64,000 bases of DNA from positions 1 through 64,000 of the forward strand of contig JAHEFB010000013.1 in NCBI GenBank assembly GCA_024640405.1, written 5' to 3'. Within the stretch, counting starts at the first letter, position 1; each line of letters begins with the position of its first letter. Below the pieces are notes generated by a model. That model was given only the letters and a program-made list of their open reading frames with translations, was not told the origin of the DNA and did no database searches. Shown here piece by piece: positions 49,138 to 58,615 of this stretch. The stretch is from Alphaproteobacteria bacterium. Lineage in GTDB: Bacteria > Pseudomonadota > Alphaproteobacteria > Rhizobiales > Aestuariivirgaceae. Position numbers and translations under genes: made by a program.

Positions 49138-50268
49138 CTAACTGCAAATCTTCTTCAACGCGTTCCATTCCTGATCGGTCAAGATAGCTGGATCGGTGCC
49201 GCCCGCTCGGGGTTTGATACTGGAGATACGATCACTGGTTCCTGGGTGGGTCGAGAACAGATCGGTAAACGGCTCTATACGTTTTTTGAGTGCTGAACTG
49301 TCTTTGCCGGGCCTGTCGGCTCCGGTACCAGTGTTTTTTTTCAGCAATCGTCTGAAAAATGTCTGAAGACCCTTTGGGTTAACCTTGGCATTATCCAACA
49401 CTTCGACAGCATAGGCGTCGGCTTCGACTTCAGCGGCGCGGCTGTATCTTAGCACGGCGAGTAATCCGGCGATGTTGCTGATCGTGTCGGCGCCCTGGCC
49501 GGCGGTAAACACAGACATGAACACCTGCATGCCATACACCCGCACTATTGCAGCTTCCGGATGACGATGCGCAACATGACCCAGCTCATGGGCCATGACA
49601 CCTGCTACTTCATCAGCGCTTCCGGCGTTTTCAATGAGACCGGCACTGAACACCATGCGCCCGCCGGGAAGTGCAAATGCATTGACCAGCCTTTTTTTCC
49701 CGCCAGTGCGAATGTCAAACACCCGCAGGGAAAATGTAGGTGGATCGTCAGCCCCGGATACGACGCGCCGCGCAATTTTGTTGAGTGCGTCCCGGCCCGG
49801 CGGTGAATCACATCGTTTGGACGACTTGATCACCGACTTTTCCAATCCGTCGGCGAAGGAATTAACGACCTCGTCTGGAATAAAGCGAGCCAGTACCTGC
49901 GGTGCAATTGCCATGGTGGCATAACCGGCGGCTGCGATAGCGAGGACAGATGCAACCGCAATCCCCACACCAGACCAGAACCTGCGTTTGTGGGCGCTCA
50001 GGATGGAAGGAGCGACTGCAATCAGAGTATCTGCAGCCGGGCCTTCCGGCAAAGTAAGTCTGCTGCCATGGTCTCCACGCAGCTTCAACCTGAGGGCCTG
50101 GCCGGGTTTGCCACCGGATACAAGCTCGACATTTCTTAACGGCCATTGAATGTCTGGCAGGGCATTCTGGGAGATTACAAGGTTGTCACGTCTGACCTGT
50201 ATGTTGACCAGTCTGGCCATGGCTGACTTGCCATCAAAAAACTCGGCGTTATGGGTGTTTGCTGTCAT
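49138..50268 (-). CDS. M48 family metallopeptidase
   Basis: GVMAHELGHVAHRHPEAA (HExxH), AEVEADAYAVEVL. Confidence 0.93.
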   Translation of the reverse strand: MTANTHNAEFFDGKSAMARLVNIQVRRDNLVISQNALPDIQWPLRNVELVSGGKPGQALRLKLRGDHGSRLTLPEGPAADTLIAVAPSILSAHKRRFWSGVGIAVASVLAIAAAGYATMAIAPQVLARFIPDEVVNSFADGLEKSVIKSSKRCDSPPGRDALNKIARRVVSGADDPPTFSLRVFDIRTGGKKRLVNAFALPGGRMVFSAGLIENAGSADEVAGVMAHELGHVAHRHPEAAIVRVYGMQVFMSVFTAGQGADTISNIAGLLAVLRYSRAAEVEADAYAVEVLDNAKVNPKGLQTFFRRLLKKNTGTGADRPGKDSSALKKRIEPFTDLFSTHPGTSDRISSIKPRAGGTDPAILTDQEWNALKKICS

Positions 50269-50271
50269 GAC

Positions 50272-51462
50272 TCAAAATGCGTCCAGATCGAGAGCATCAA
50301 TAAGGCCTTCGCCACGTTTGTCGAGTTGCGCCTGTGATTGCTGGATTGATGCAAAATCCACAACTCCCACGACCTGCAGTCTTTCAATGAAGTAACGCAT
50401 AACCCGCTGCTCCACGAAAGGTTGAGCAATTCCCAAAGTGAATATGATCAGCGCCATATTGCCGAGCCATAAGGTTACAAGGCTCCAGGCTGTGGCATGG
50501 AATTCGAAACCGGCTCCGGAGAACCGGGTGTATTGAGCAAAAAGGTTCAACTCACGTGCAGTGTAGAATGACCAGACAATTGAGTGAATTGCAACGTACA
50601 GAAGGTAAATCGCAATCACAGCGGCCACGATCCCGACAACGTATGCAGCGGTCCGGCTGTCTGACGCGGCTGTATTATCGCCCAGTTTGTCCAGTACCGC
50701 TTGCAGCTCAGTGAAGGCTCCGGAATTGAATAGTGCAATGGCAAAGCCGCCAACTAGCAAATATGCCAGAACGGTGCCGAACCAACAGAAGGCGTATCGT
50801 GCATAGAGCGGCCCCGAGCGCCCGCTGAAGCTGAACGGTGTGTTCCCGAAACGCATGTCATTGGTGATATGTTCTGCCAGGATGAGGTTCATTGCAGGTG
50901 TCGACCAGCCAGCCGTTATCGGGCCGAGCAACATCGACCCGAAGTACTTACCACTGTAAGATAATGCTGAACCCGGCAGCGCCCCGCGAATGCCACGCCA
51001 TACAGTCCGCGACAGGCGATATCGTCGAGCCCTGTAAATTGCAAAACCGTAAAGGGTCAGCAGCAAAAAAGTGATGGCCAGCTGAAAAGCAATCAAAACG
51101 GGACTTTCGGAGCCATAATAGGCAGCCAGACCCAGTCCGATCAGTGCCAGAGGCAAAAATACGGTGGCCACAATGACGATAAAACCAATGAACAGTTCTT
51201 TACCGGTCCCGGTGTATTCAACAGGTTCTCCATTAACGTGAACGCCGGACCATATATGGCGGCGCACCCTTGTCTTGGCCCAGAACCGGTAAATCCATAG
51301 TGTAATCAGGTTCAAAAAGAAGTTGGAAACAGCAATTGCACCCAACCCGGACTGTGAAATGTATTCGAATTTCACGGCTTCGGCGCCGACCGGTGATTTT
51401 TCGGGCGAAGGGTTTCCAAACAGGCTGGATGTCATCAGGAGAAATACCTTTAGGCTAATCAC
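50272..51462 (-). CDS. YjgN/DUF898 family membrane protein
   Basis: FFLNLITLWIYRFWAKTRVRRHIW, YRLSRTVWRGIRGAL; paired with M48 peptidase. Confidence 0.88.
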   Translation of the reverse strand: MISLKVFLLMTSSLFGNPSPEKSPVGAEAVKFEYISQSGLGAIAVSNFFLNLITLWIYRFWAKTRVRRHIWSGVHVNGEPVEYTGTGKELFIGFIVIVATVFLPLALIGLGLAAYYGSESPVLIAFQLAITFLLLTLYGFAIYRARRYRLSRTVWRGIRGALPGSALSYSGKYFGSMLLGPITAGWSTPAMNLILAEHITNDMRFGNTPFSFSGRSGPLYARYAFCWFGTVLAYLLVGGFAIALFNSGAFTELQAVLDKLGDNTAASDSRTAAYVVGIVAAVIAIYLLYVAIHSIVWSFYTARELNLFAQYTRFSGAGFEFHATAWSLVTLWLGNMALIIFTLGIAQPFVEQRVMRYFIERLQVVGVVDFASIQQSQAQLDKRGEGLIDALDLDAF

Positions 51463-51729
51463 ACGTAATTATCGTGGGGAATCAACATCATCCTAACCTA
51501 ACCGCGATCTACGGCAACTTTTAACTGGTCTGTGGGCAGGTGTTGCAAATATGTCACACTTTTCAGAAATCTGCACCGACTGCCACATAATGCCTTAATC
51601 GCGCTCAAATCAGCACTATAAGAGGTTGGTACATGCAGAGATGACAGCAACAAAAAGCCTTGTGATGTGCATATGGCGCACATGAAGGCAGTGTAAACAA
51701 ACAGGCAGGCCCGGGGCGGATTTGACCAG

Positions 51730-52734
51730 ATGAATGCGAGTTCAATAAACACGAGCAGGCGGCCGAACAGGCCTGTGACAGACGGTTCGCAGAGCGCACC
51801 TCGTCGCGCTCGTTACGTTGCCGACGGCATTTCCGGTACGGCATTGAAGCAGTCGCCAATGCGTTTCGGCCCGGCCAAGAGGCGCACGTTGGCAGGTTTC
51901 TTCCTTGTGGCATGTGCCGGAGTTTTGTCGGCAGGCCAAGGGTGGGCGCAAGCTCAACTGCCACCTGGTTTCTATTCATTCGCGCCCAGCAAACAGGAAG
52001 TGCCGGCCGGTCAGCTTTCGGCTCGCGCGAAGGCAGATCTTACAACTGCCCTTATCGCCTACAGGGCGAGGGATTTTTCGACCACAATGCCTCATCTGGA
52101 GCGACCGTCGAGGGAAGGCAGTATCCAGGCAAACTGGCTGATGGGTCACATGTATCGTAAGGGTCTTGGTGTACCGGCAGATTTGGCGACGGCCTTCAAG
52201 CACTATTATCGGGTCGCCGAGGATTATGTGGACCGGCGGAGCGAAGTTTCCGGGAATGAACGCTATTTTGTGCTGGATAGCCTGACCCACACCGCGAATT
52301 ACCTGCGCAAGGGGAACAAGAAGGCCGGCATTGTAAAAAACGTTGAACGGGCGCTACATTTCTTTCAAACGGCAGCGTCGGCAGGGCATGCCGGTGCCCA
52401 GTATGGATTCGGCATCATGTACCTCAATGGTGAAGGTGTCACCATGGACCGCTCATACGGGATGCGATGGCTTGGTACCGCAGCACAGAAACGCTATGCA
52501 CCTGCCGCGTCACTGCTAGGCGATATTTATGAAGACAGTGGCGACGATGTGCGGGCTCTGGTTTGGTACCGGATTGCCGCCGATACTGCCGAGCATTCCC
52601 TCAACAAGAGAATTACACGCAAGTACAAGAAACTCCTGTCGGGTGTTGATCAGAAAGAGATAGCTGAAGCCGACAGGCTGTACATACAGTGGTCTAACCG
52701 TTTTCCCGTACGTACTCGCCAGGCGCAAAACTAG
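51730..52734 (+). CDS. Sel1/TPR-like repeat protein
   Basis: NWLMGHMYRKGLGVPADLATAFKHYYR, AQYGFGIMYLNGEGVTMDRSYGMRWL repeats. Confidence 0.85.
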   Translation: MNASSINTSRRPNRPVTDGSQSAPRRARYVADGISGTALKQSPMRFGPAKRRTLAGFFLVACAGVLSAGQGWAQAQLPPGFYSFAPSKQEVPAGQLSARAKADLTTALIAYRARDFSTTMPHLERPSREGSIQANWLMGHMYRKGLGVPADLATAFKHYYRVAEDYVDRRSEVSGNERYFVLDSLTHTANYLRKGNKKAGIVKNVERALHFFQTAASAGHAGAQYGFGIMYLNGEGVTMDRSYGMRWLGTAAQKRYAPAASLLGDIYEDSGDDVRALVWYRIAADTAEHSLNKRITRKYKKLLSGVDQKEIAEADRLYIQWSNRFPVRTRQAQN

Positions 52735-52769
52735 GATGCCGGGACGCGGTTGTTAACCGCGACACGCAA

Positions 52770-53558
52770 TTAGATATCCAACTCTACAATGACAGGAACG
52801 TGGTCGGATGGTTTTTCCCATCCTCGAACGTGTTTGTCTATTCGACAGCCGATCGCCCGGTCGGCAGCTTGCGGTGACAGCAGGATGTGATCGATTCTTA
52901 TGCCGTTGTTTTTCTGCCAGGCTCCTGCCTGATAATCCCAGAATGTATAAATGCCGTCTGACAGGTCGAAACTACGCACCGCGTCGCTGAAACCCAGTGC
53001 GGTAAGTTCTCTGTACTTTTCCCGGGTTTCCAGCCGGAACAGGGCATCCTCGGTCCACATGGCCGGGCGTGCCGCGTCACGAGCCTGGGGAATCACATTG
53101 TAGTCGCCAAGAAGCGCAAACGGTTCTTCCAGTTTCAGGTTGCTTTTGGCATGGGCAATCAGCCGATCCATCCAGGCCAGCTTGTAAGGATATTTTTCCG
53201 TCTCGACCGGATTGCCGTTCGGCAGATACAGGCATCCGACCCTGCAGACACTGTGGTCGCCAACGACCAACGCTTCTATGTAGCGTGCCTGCTCGTCCGT
53301 ATCATCGCCCGGAAGCCGGCTGGTCACGTCTTCGACTGGCCTGAGAGACAGGATGGCGACGCCATTGAAGCCCTTCTGTCCATGGGTGGCGACATTATAG
53401 CCGATATCCTCAAAGGCTTGGCGTGGAAAACCCTCGTCGACGGACTTGATCTCCTGGAGGCATGCGACATCGGGGCGGGCTTCGTTGAGCCAGGACACAG
53501 CCGTCTCCAAACGGGCTTTGATCCCATTGATGTTCCAGGTCGCGATCTGCATGGGCAC
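52770..53558 (-). CDS. xth: exodeoxyribonuclease III
   Basis: QIATWNINGIKARLETAVSWL, CLQEIKS, GDYNVIPQARDAARP, KPSDHVPVIVEL. Confidence 0.94.
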   Translation of the reverse strand: MPMQIATWNINGIKARLETAVSWLNEARPDVACLQEIKSVDEGFPRQAFEDIGYNVATHGQKGFNGVAILSLRPVEDVTSRLPGDDTDEQARYIEALVVGDHSVCRVGCLYLPNGNPVETEKYPYKLAWMDRLIAHAKSNLKLEEPFALLGDYNVIPQARDAARPAMWTEDALFRLETREKYRELTALGFSDAVRSFDLSDGIYTFWDYQAGAWQKNNGIRIDHILLSPQAADRAIGCRIDKHVRGWEKPSDHVPVIVELDI

Positions 53559-53680
53559 CTCAAGTTCTTTTTGCCACGGTCAGATCACAGTTGCTGCAGG
53601 CAGTTGATTGCGTCAAGTCCACAAATGTGATCCTCACCGCGTCAGTTCCCCTGTGTGCGATTTCCGTCTATGCCGGCGGC

Positions 53681-55033
53681 TCATTCACAACGATCAAGTT
53701 GTCTTTCGCGTTTGCGATGCTCTCGACGCGCCTTGCGTCTGGATACGTTGCTGCACCATCTGAGATGTCTTTCGTAACTGCCACTCCATCGGCGGCCGCC
53801 GAAACCACAATCGAGAGCACGGGCTTCGCGAACTTGCTGTACCGCGGCGCGGGCATATTGTCGGCAATGCGCGCTGACAGGGCGATCACGTCGCGATGCC
53901 GATAAACGACAATTGCGAATTTGCTGATTCCTCGTATTCAGCAAAGTAGTGGCTTCGCGCGGTCCGATTCGCGTGCACAATTGCGTCTGGCGCACCCGGC
54001 TGGATGACCAGCGTTCGCCCTCGAATCCGCATTTTGACAAACGAGCCTGACGAACCTGTCGTATGCTCTGACCCGCAAAGTTTCGGCAAAAACGGCCCGA
54101 ACGAGTGTCGTCAGCGACCAATTCTTCAGTTTCGTTAGCTTCCGGCTCCGGCAAGACGGTTTCTTCTTCACTTTGTTCCCGGGTCGCAACCTGACGTTTG
54201 CACCTGTCCAGTTCGTTGTCGCGTGCGGCGCGGGAGCCATTGTAAGCGGAAGACGGACTACGCATGCAGAAATTGAAATAAGTGCTTCTGGTATATCCCC
54301 ACAGGCTGCCGGACAAACGGCAATTCAAGCGGTTGTTCTCGTCGTTTTGAACAAGCGCACGGGTTGCGTAATTGTTGCATGCCGCGACCTTGGCGGAATC
54401 CGGTTGAGTTTGTCCGGTGGTTTCCTGCTGGCCACTTTCATCTTGCGGCAACGGTCGCAAAGATGGCTTCGGCTTCGGCAAAACGGTAATTCTCTCCTGA
54501 TCAGCCCGCGGTGGCGGTGGAACAGGAAGAGGCTTGACAATGGTTTGTCTGGCAGGCTTTTCCGGAGCGGATTTTTCTACGACGGTCGGTTTTCTGGGGG
54601 CAGGTGTGGGGACCGGTCTTGCGGTAATGGCGGGCTTTGGCGGAACCCGGGTAGGTGCCGGCTTCGCTGAAACAGCCGGTTTTGCGGGGGCCGGTGCCGG
54701 ATCATCTGTACGGGTAACCGGACCGGATGTCGAAAGAACACCCGAAATGCAGCATGTATCAGAACGTTTTGGCGGAACACCGGTTTTGAGAGCGCACATG
54801 GCTTTTGGCCCCTTGGCGCCGGGCCACGAATATGTCCACGCACGGCATTGCCCATCCTTTTTGCATGCATTTTCGCACAAATCGGGATTGGGAGCCGACA
54901 GCTCGATGGTCTTGTAATCCAGGCCCGGCCGATCGGTCGACCCGTCACGTGCGGCGATTGCAACCGACGACAGAAAAATTACGCCGAAAACAGCGGCTAT
55001 GAAAGGCCGAAGCCAGAAATGTGGGTTCTGCAT
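53681..55033 (-). CDS. secreted PAN/Apple-like domain protein with Pro-rich linker and three tandem 4-Cys modules
   Basis: Signal peptide, PAN-like DLCENACKKDGQCRAWTY...AMCALK, Pro/Lys/Thr-rich linker, C-x18-C-x17-C-x21-C three times. Confidence 0.85.
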   Translation of the reverse strand: MQNPHFWLRPFIAAVFGVIFLSSVAIAARDGSTDRPGLDYKTIELSAPNPDLCENACKKDGQCRAWTYSWPGAKGPKAMCALKTGVPPKRSDTCCISGVLSTSGPVTRTDDPAPAPAKPAVSAKPAPTRVPPKPAITARPVPTPAPRKPTVVEKSAPEKPARQTIVKPLPVPPPPRADQERITVLPKPKPSLRPLPQDESGQQETTGQTQPDSAKVAACNNYATRALVQNDENNRLNCRLSGSLWGYTRSTYFNFCMRSPSSAYNGSRAARDNELDRCKRQVATREQSEEETVLPEPEANETEELVADDTRSGRFCRNFAGQSIRQVRQARLSKCGFEGERWSSSRVRQTQLCTRIGPREATTLLNTRNQQIRNCRLSASRRDRPVSAHCRQYARAAVQQVREARALDCGFGGRRWSGSYERHLRWCSNVSRRKARREHRKRERQLDRCE

Positions 55034-55131
55034 GAATAATATGGCGTCCCTGAATATGCCCTTCAGGAACGATTTTGCGCACGATCATGGCGCAATTGTG
55101 GGCTCAAGCCAATCAGGCACCTTCAAATTGA

Positions 55132-55461
55132 TCAGATTGAAAAACTCGTACCACAACCGCATGACGCGGTTGCGTTTGGATTGTTGACCTGAAACTGCGC
55201 GGCCATGAGGTCGTCGACAAAGTCAACTTCCGATCCCAGGACATAGGCCAGTGATATGGAGTCTATTAAAAGTGTTGCACCGTCGCGCTCGACAACTGCA
55301 TCACCTTCTGCAGCTTTGTCATCAAGTTCGAACTCGTATGAAAATCCCGAACAACCGCCTCCATTGACCGCCAGCCGCAAAGCGGTCTTGTCGGCTTCAC
55401 TGGCAACAATTTCCCGGATCCTGCGCGCAGCGTTTTCGGTTAGTGTTATTGCAGCAGACAT
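55132..55461 (-). CDS. erpA: iron-sulfur cluster insertion protein (HesB/ErpA-type)
   Basis: LRLAVNGGGCSGFSYEFELDD, C-terminal NPNATASCGCGTSFSI. Confidence 0.93.
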   Translation of the reverse strand: MSAAITLTENAARRIREIVASEADKTALRLAVNGGGCSGFSYEFELDDKAAEGDAVVERDGATLLIDSISLAYVLGSEVDFVDDLMAAQFQVNNPNATASCGCGTSFSI

Positions 55462-55588
55462 GGCTATAGAAGTCCTGATTGATCCTGTTTACGAGACCAC
55501 AAACTTGCGTCTATCAGGATTGTATGTTGGTTGAGATGAATGGTTTGTCAATGCGCATCCTGAAATTGTCTCAGATGGAAGTACTCTC

Positions 55589-56782
55589 ATGGAACAACTA
55601 GCGGCCTGGGCCTGCTATCCTGGCAATTCACGCGGCAGGTTCATTGATGAACACGATGCGGCCGGCCGCTCGCCATTTCAGCGTGACCGTGACCGCATTA
55701 TTCACTCAGCAGCGTTCAGACGACTGAAGCACAAGACCCAGGTTTTTGTCTATCACGAGGGTGATCATTATCGCACACGACTGACCCATTCGCTGGAAGT
55801 GGCTCAGGTGGCCCGGTCCATAGCTCGCGCCCTGCGCCTGGACGAAGATCTTACCGAAGCGCTGTCGTTGGCACATGATCTGGGCCATACGCCGTTTGGT
55901 CATGCAGGAGAGCGGGAGTTGGACAGTTGCATGGCGGATAACGGAGGATTTGATCATAACGCACAGGCACTGCGCATTGTTACCAGACTTGAGCGCCGGT
56001 ATGCGGCTTTTGACGGTTTAAATCTGACATGGGAAACGCTTGAGGGGCTGGTTAAACACAACGGCCCTGTTCTTGATGCCAAAGGCCGGCCGGCCGGACG
56101 TTATGCAGAAACCGGTTTGCCGCATGCGATGTTGGAATTTGCCCAAAATCATAACCTGCACCTGGACAGTTATGCGTCCGCAGAGGCACAGGTTGCGGCA
56201 ATTTCCGATGACATCGCCTATAATGCGCATGACATTGATGACGGATTGCGGGCGGGGCTTTTTGATGTGAAGGCGCTGCGGGATACGGCAATCGCCGGCA
56301 GGGCAGTTCGTGAGGTCGAGGACATGTGGCCCGGACTGGATCGGCATCGCCTGATTCATGAAACTGTCAGGCGTGTCATTTCCTGGATGATCTACGATGT
56401 TATCGCGCAAACCCAGGCCAATGCGACTGCAAATGCCGTCGACAGCGCCGATGCTGTTCGAGGATCGAAGACTGCTATCGTGGATTTCTCAACGCAAATG
56501 ACACAAAACAATACGGATTTGCAGGGTTTTCTGGCCCAGCACATGTACAAACATGACAAAGTCAATGCGATCATGCGCCGGGCTCGACGGGTGATAAGGG
56601 ATTTGTTCGAAGCCTATAGAAGTGATCCCGAGCAATTGCCCGGCGATTGGCGGGAACATGGCTACTCGCGCGGAGACAGTCGTCAGGCCCGGCAGATTTG
56701 TGACTTTATTGCCGGCATGACTGATCGTTACGCCCTGGATGAACACAAGCGGTTGTTTGACCTTGATCCGCTTTTCCGTTAA
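55589..56782 (+). CDS. dgt: deoxyguanosinetriphosphate triphosphohydrolase
   Basis: SPFQRDRDRIIHSAAFRRLKHKTQVF, RTRLTHSLEVAQVARSIAR, LAHDLGHTPFGHAGE HD domain. Confidence 0.94.
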   Translation: MEQLAAWACYPGNSRGRFIDEHDAAGRSPFQRDRDRIIHSAAFRRLKHKTQVFVYHEGDHYRTRLTHSLEVAQVARSIARALRLDEDLTEALSLAHDLGHTPFGHAGERELDSCMADNGGFDHNAQALRIVTRLERRYAAFDGLNLTWETLEGLVKHNGPVLDAKGRPAGRYAETGLPHAMLEFAQNHNLHLDSYASAEAQVAAISDDIAYNAHDIDDGLRAGLFDVKALRDTAIAGRAVREVEDMWPGLDRHRLIHETVRRVISWMIYDVIAQTQANATANAVDSADAVRGSKTAIVDFSTQMTQNNTDLQGFLAQHMYKHDKVNAIMRRARRVIRDLFEAYRSDPEQLPGDWREHGYSRGDSRQARQICDFIAGMTDRYALDEHKRLFDLDPLFR

Positions 56783-56845
56783 GCCCCGCGCGGCACATCC
56801 GGTAATCCGGATGCAGGCAAAACTCACAGCACACCGCCGGACAAG

Positions 56846-58597
56846 ATGAACCCGTTTAACCATTTCAAGACCATACTCGACAGAACGCTCCTTGACCTTG
56901 TTGATGATGGCCTGCTGCCTGAGGGCGTAGATACCGCCAAAGTGGTTGTCGAACCGCCCAGAGATGCGGCACATGGTGACATTACCACCAATGCGGCCAT
57001 GGTTCTGGCCAAGCCTGCCGGCAAGCCGCCGCGTGAAATAGCAGGGCATTTGTGCAAGGCGCTGGCGGCGCATAAGGACGTAGCATCGGCGGATATTGCC
57101 GGTCCGGGATTTGTCAACCTTCGAATTTCCAAGGCCTTCTGGCCCGGTTTCATTCGCTCGGTGCTGGCCGCCGGTGAAAAGTTTGCCGAATCGACCATAG
57201 GGCAGGGGCGCTCTGTCAATGTGGAGTATGTCTCCGCAAACCCTACCGGGCCGTTGCACGTAGGCCATTGCCGGGGCGCTGTATTTGGCGACGCGCTGGC
57301 CAATCTGCTGGCGGCAACCGGTCATGACGTCTCGAGGGAATATTACACAAACGACGCTGGCAGCCAGATCGACACCCTCGGTGACAGCGTCTATCTGCGT
57401 TACCTCGAGGCCCTGGGCGAAGACACAGGCGAAATTCCGGCCGGATTGTATCCCGGTGACTATCTGGTGCCGATCGGCAAGGCGCTTGCCAGCGAGTTCG
57501 GGGATCAACTCAAGAAAATGGATACGGCACTGCGCAAGTCATTGATCAAGGACCGCGCCATATCCGCAATGATGGATTTGATACGAAGTGACCTTGGCTT
57601 ACTGGGTATTCATCAGGACGTATTTTTTTCCGAGAGAATACTGCATGAAAACGGGAAGATAGCCGAAACAGTTCAGACCATGCGCGATGCCGGCCTGGTT
57701 TTTGAGGGCCGTATTCCTCCTCCCAAGGGACAGTTGCCGGAAGACTGGGAAGATCGCGAACAGACATTGTTCAGGGCGACACAGTTTGGCGACGACATCG
57801 ACCGTCCATTGATGAAATCAGATGGCAGTTTCACCTATTTCGCAGCTGACGTAGCCTATGCTCGCGACAAGATTGAGCGCGGGTTCAACGAGCTGGTATT
57901 TGTTCTGGGCGCAGATCATGGCGGGTATGTGAAACGGCTGAAAGCCGTTACCAGGGCGCTGTCGCAAAACCAGGTAACCGCTGACGTATTGCTGTGTCAG
58001 CTGGTCCGCCTCTTCCGAGGTGGTGAACCCGTCAAAATGTCAAAGCGCGCAGGTGAGTTCGTCACTTTGCGTGAAGTCGTTGATGAAGTTGGTGCGGACG
58101 TCTTGCGCTTCATGATGTTGACACGCAAGAATGACGCGCCGCTGGACTTCGATTTTCAGAAGGTCACGGAACAATCACGGGACAACCCGGTATGGTATGT
58201 TCAGTATGCTCACGCGCGTATCGGCTCAGCTTTTGCCAAGGCCAAACTCGAAGCCGCCGAGGCGGCCAGTGATCTGTCGGATGTCAGCGAAAAATCGCTG
58301 CTTCTGCTGGATGATGAGACCGAACAGCGAATCATCGCGCTGGTCGCCGGGTGGCCTCGTGCCGTCGAATTGGCCGCGGCCAATCGTGAACCTCACAGGT
58401 TGGCGTTCTATCTATATGAAGTTGCAGCAGAATTTCATTCGTATTACAACAAGGGCAAAGATCAGCCGCAATTAAGATTTATTTTGCCTAATCAGGTGCA
58501 TCTTACGCAAGCACGTCTCGCCTTGTTGCAAATGATCCGCTATACTTTATCTAGTGGGCTTAACATCTTGGGCGTAAGACCTGTCGATGAGATGTAA
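56846..58597 (+). CDS. argS: arginyl-tRNA synthetase
   Basis: VEYVSANPTGPLHVGHCRGAVFGDAL (HIGH-like), KMSKRAGEFVTL (KMSKS). Confidence 0.97.
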   Translation: MNPFNHFKTILDRTLLDLVDDGLLPEGVDTAKVVVEPPRDAAHGDITTNAAMVLAKPAGKPPREIAGHLCKALAAHKDVASADIAGPGFVNLRISKAFWPGFIRSVLAAGEKFAESTIGQGRSVNVEYVSANPTGPLHVGHCRGAVFGDALANLLAATGHDVSREYYTNDAGSQIDTLGDSVYLRYLEALGEDTGEIPAGLYPGDYLVPIGKALASEFGDQLKKMDTALRKSLIKDRAISAMMDLIRSDLGLLGIHQDVFFSERILHENGKIAETVQTMRDAGLVFEGRIPPPKGQLPEDWEDREQTLFRATQFGDDIDRPLMKSDGSFTYFAADVAYARDKIERGFNELVFVLGADHGGYVKRLKAVTRALSQNQVTADVLLCQLVRLFRGGEPVKMSKRAGEFVTLREVVDEVGADVLRFMMLTRKNDAPLDFDFQKVTEQSRDNPVWYVQYAHARIGSAFAKAKLEAAEAASDLSDVSEKSLLLLDDETEQRIIALVAGWPRAVELAAANREPHRLAFYLYEVAAEFHSYYNKGKDQPQLRFILPNQVHLTQARLALLQMIRYTLSSGLNILGVRPVDEM

Positions 58598-58615
58598 GGG
58601 TTTGATGGGAACTGG

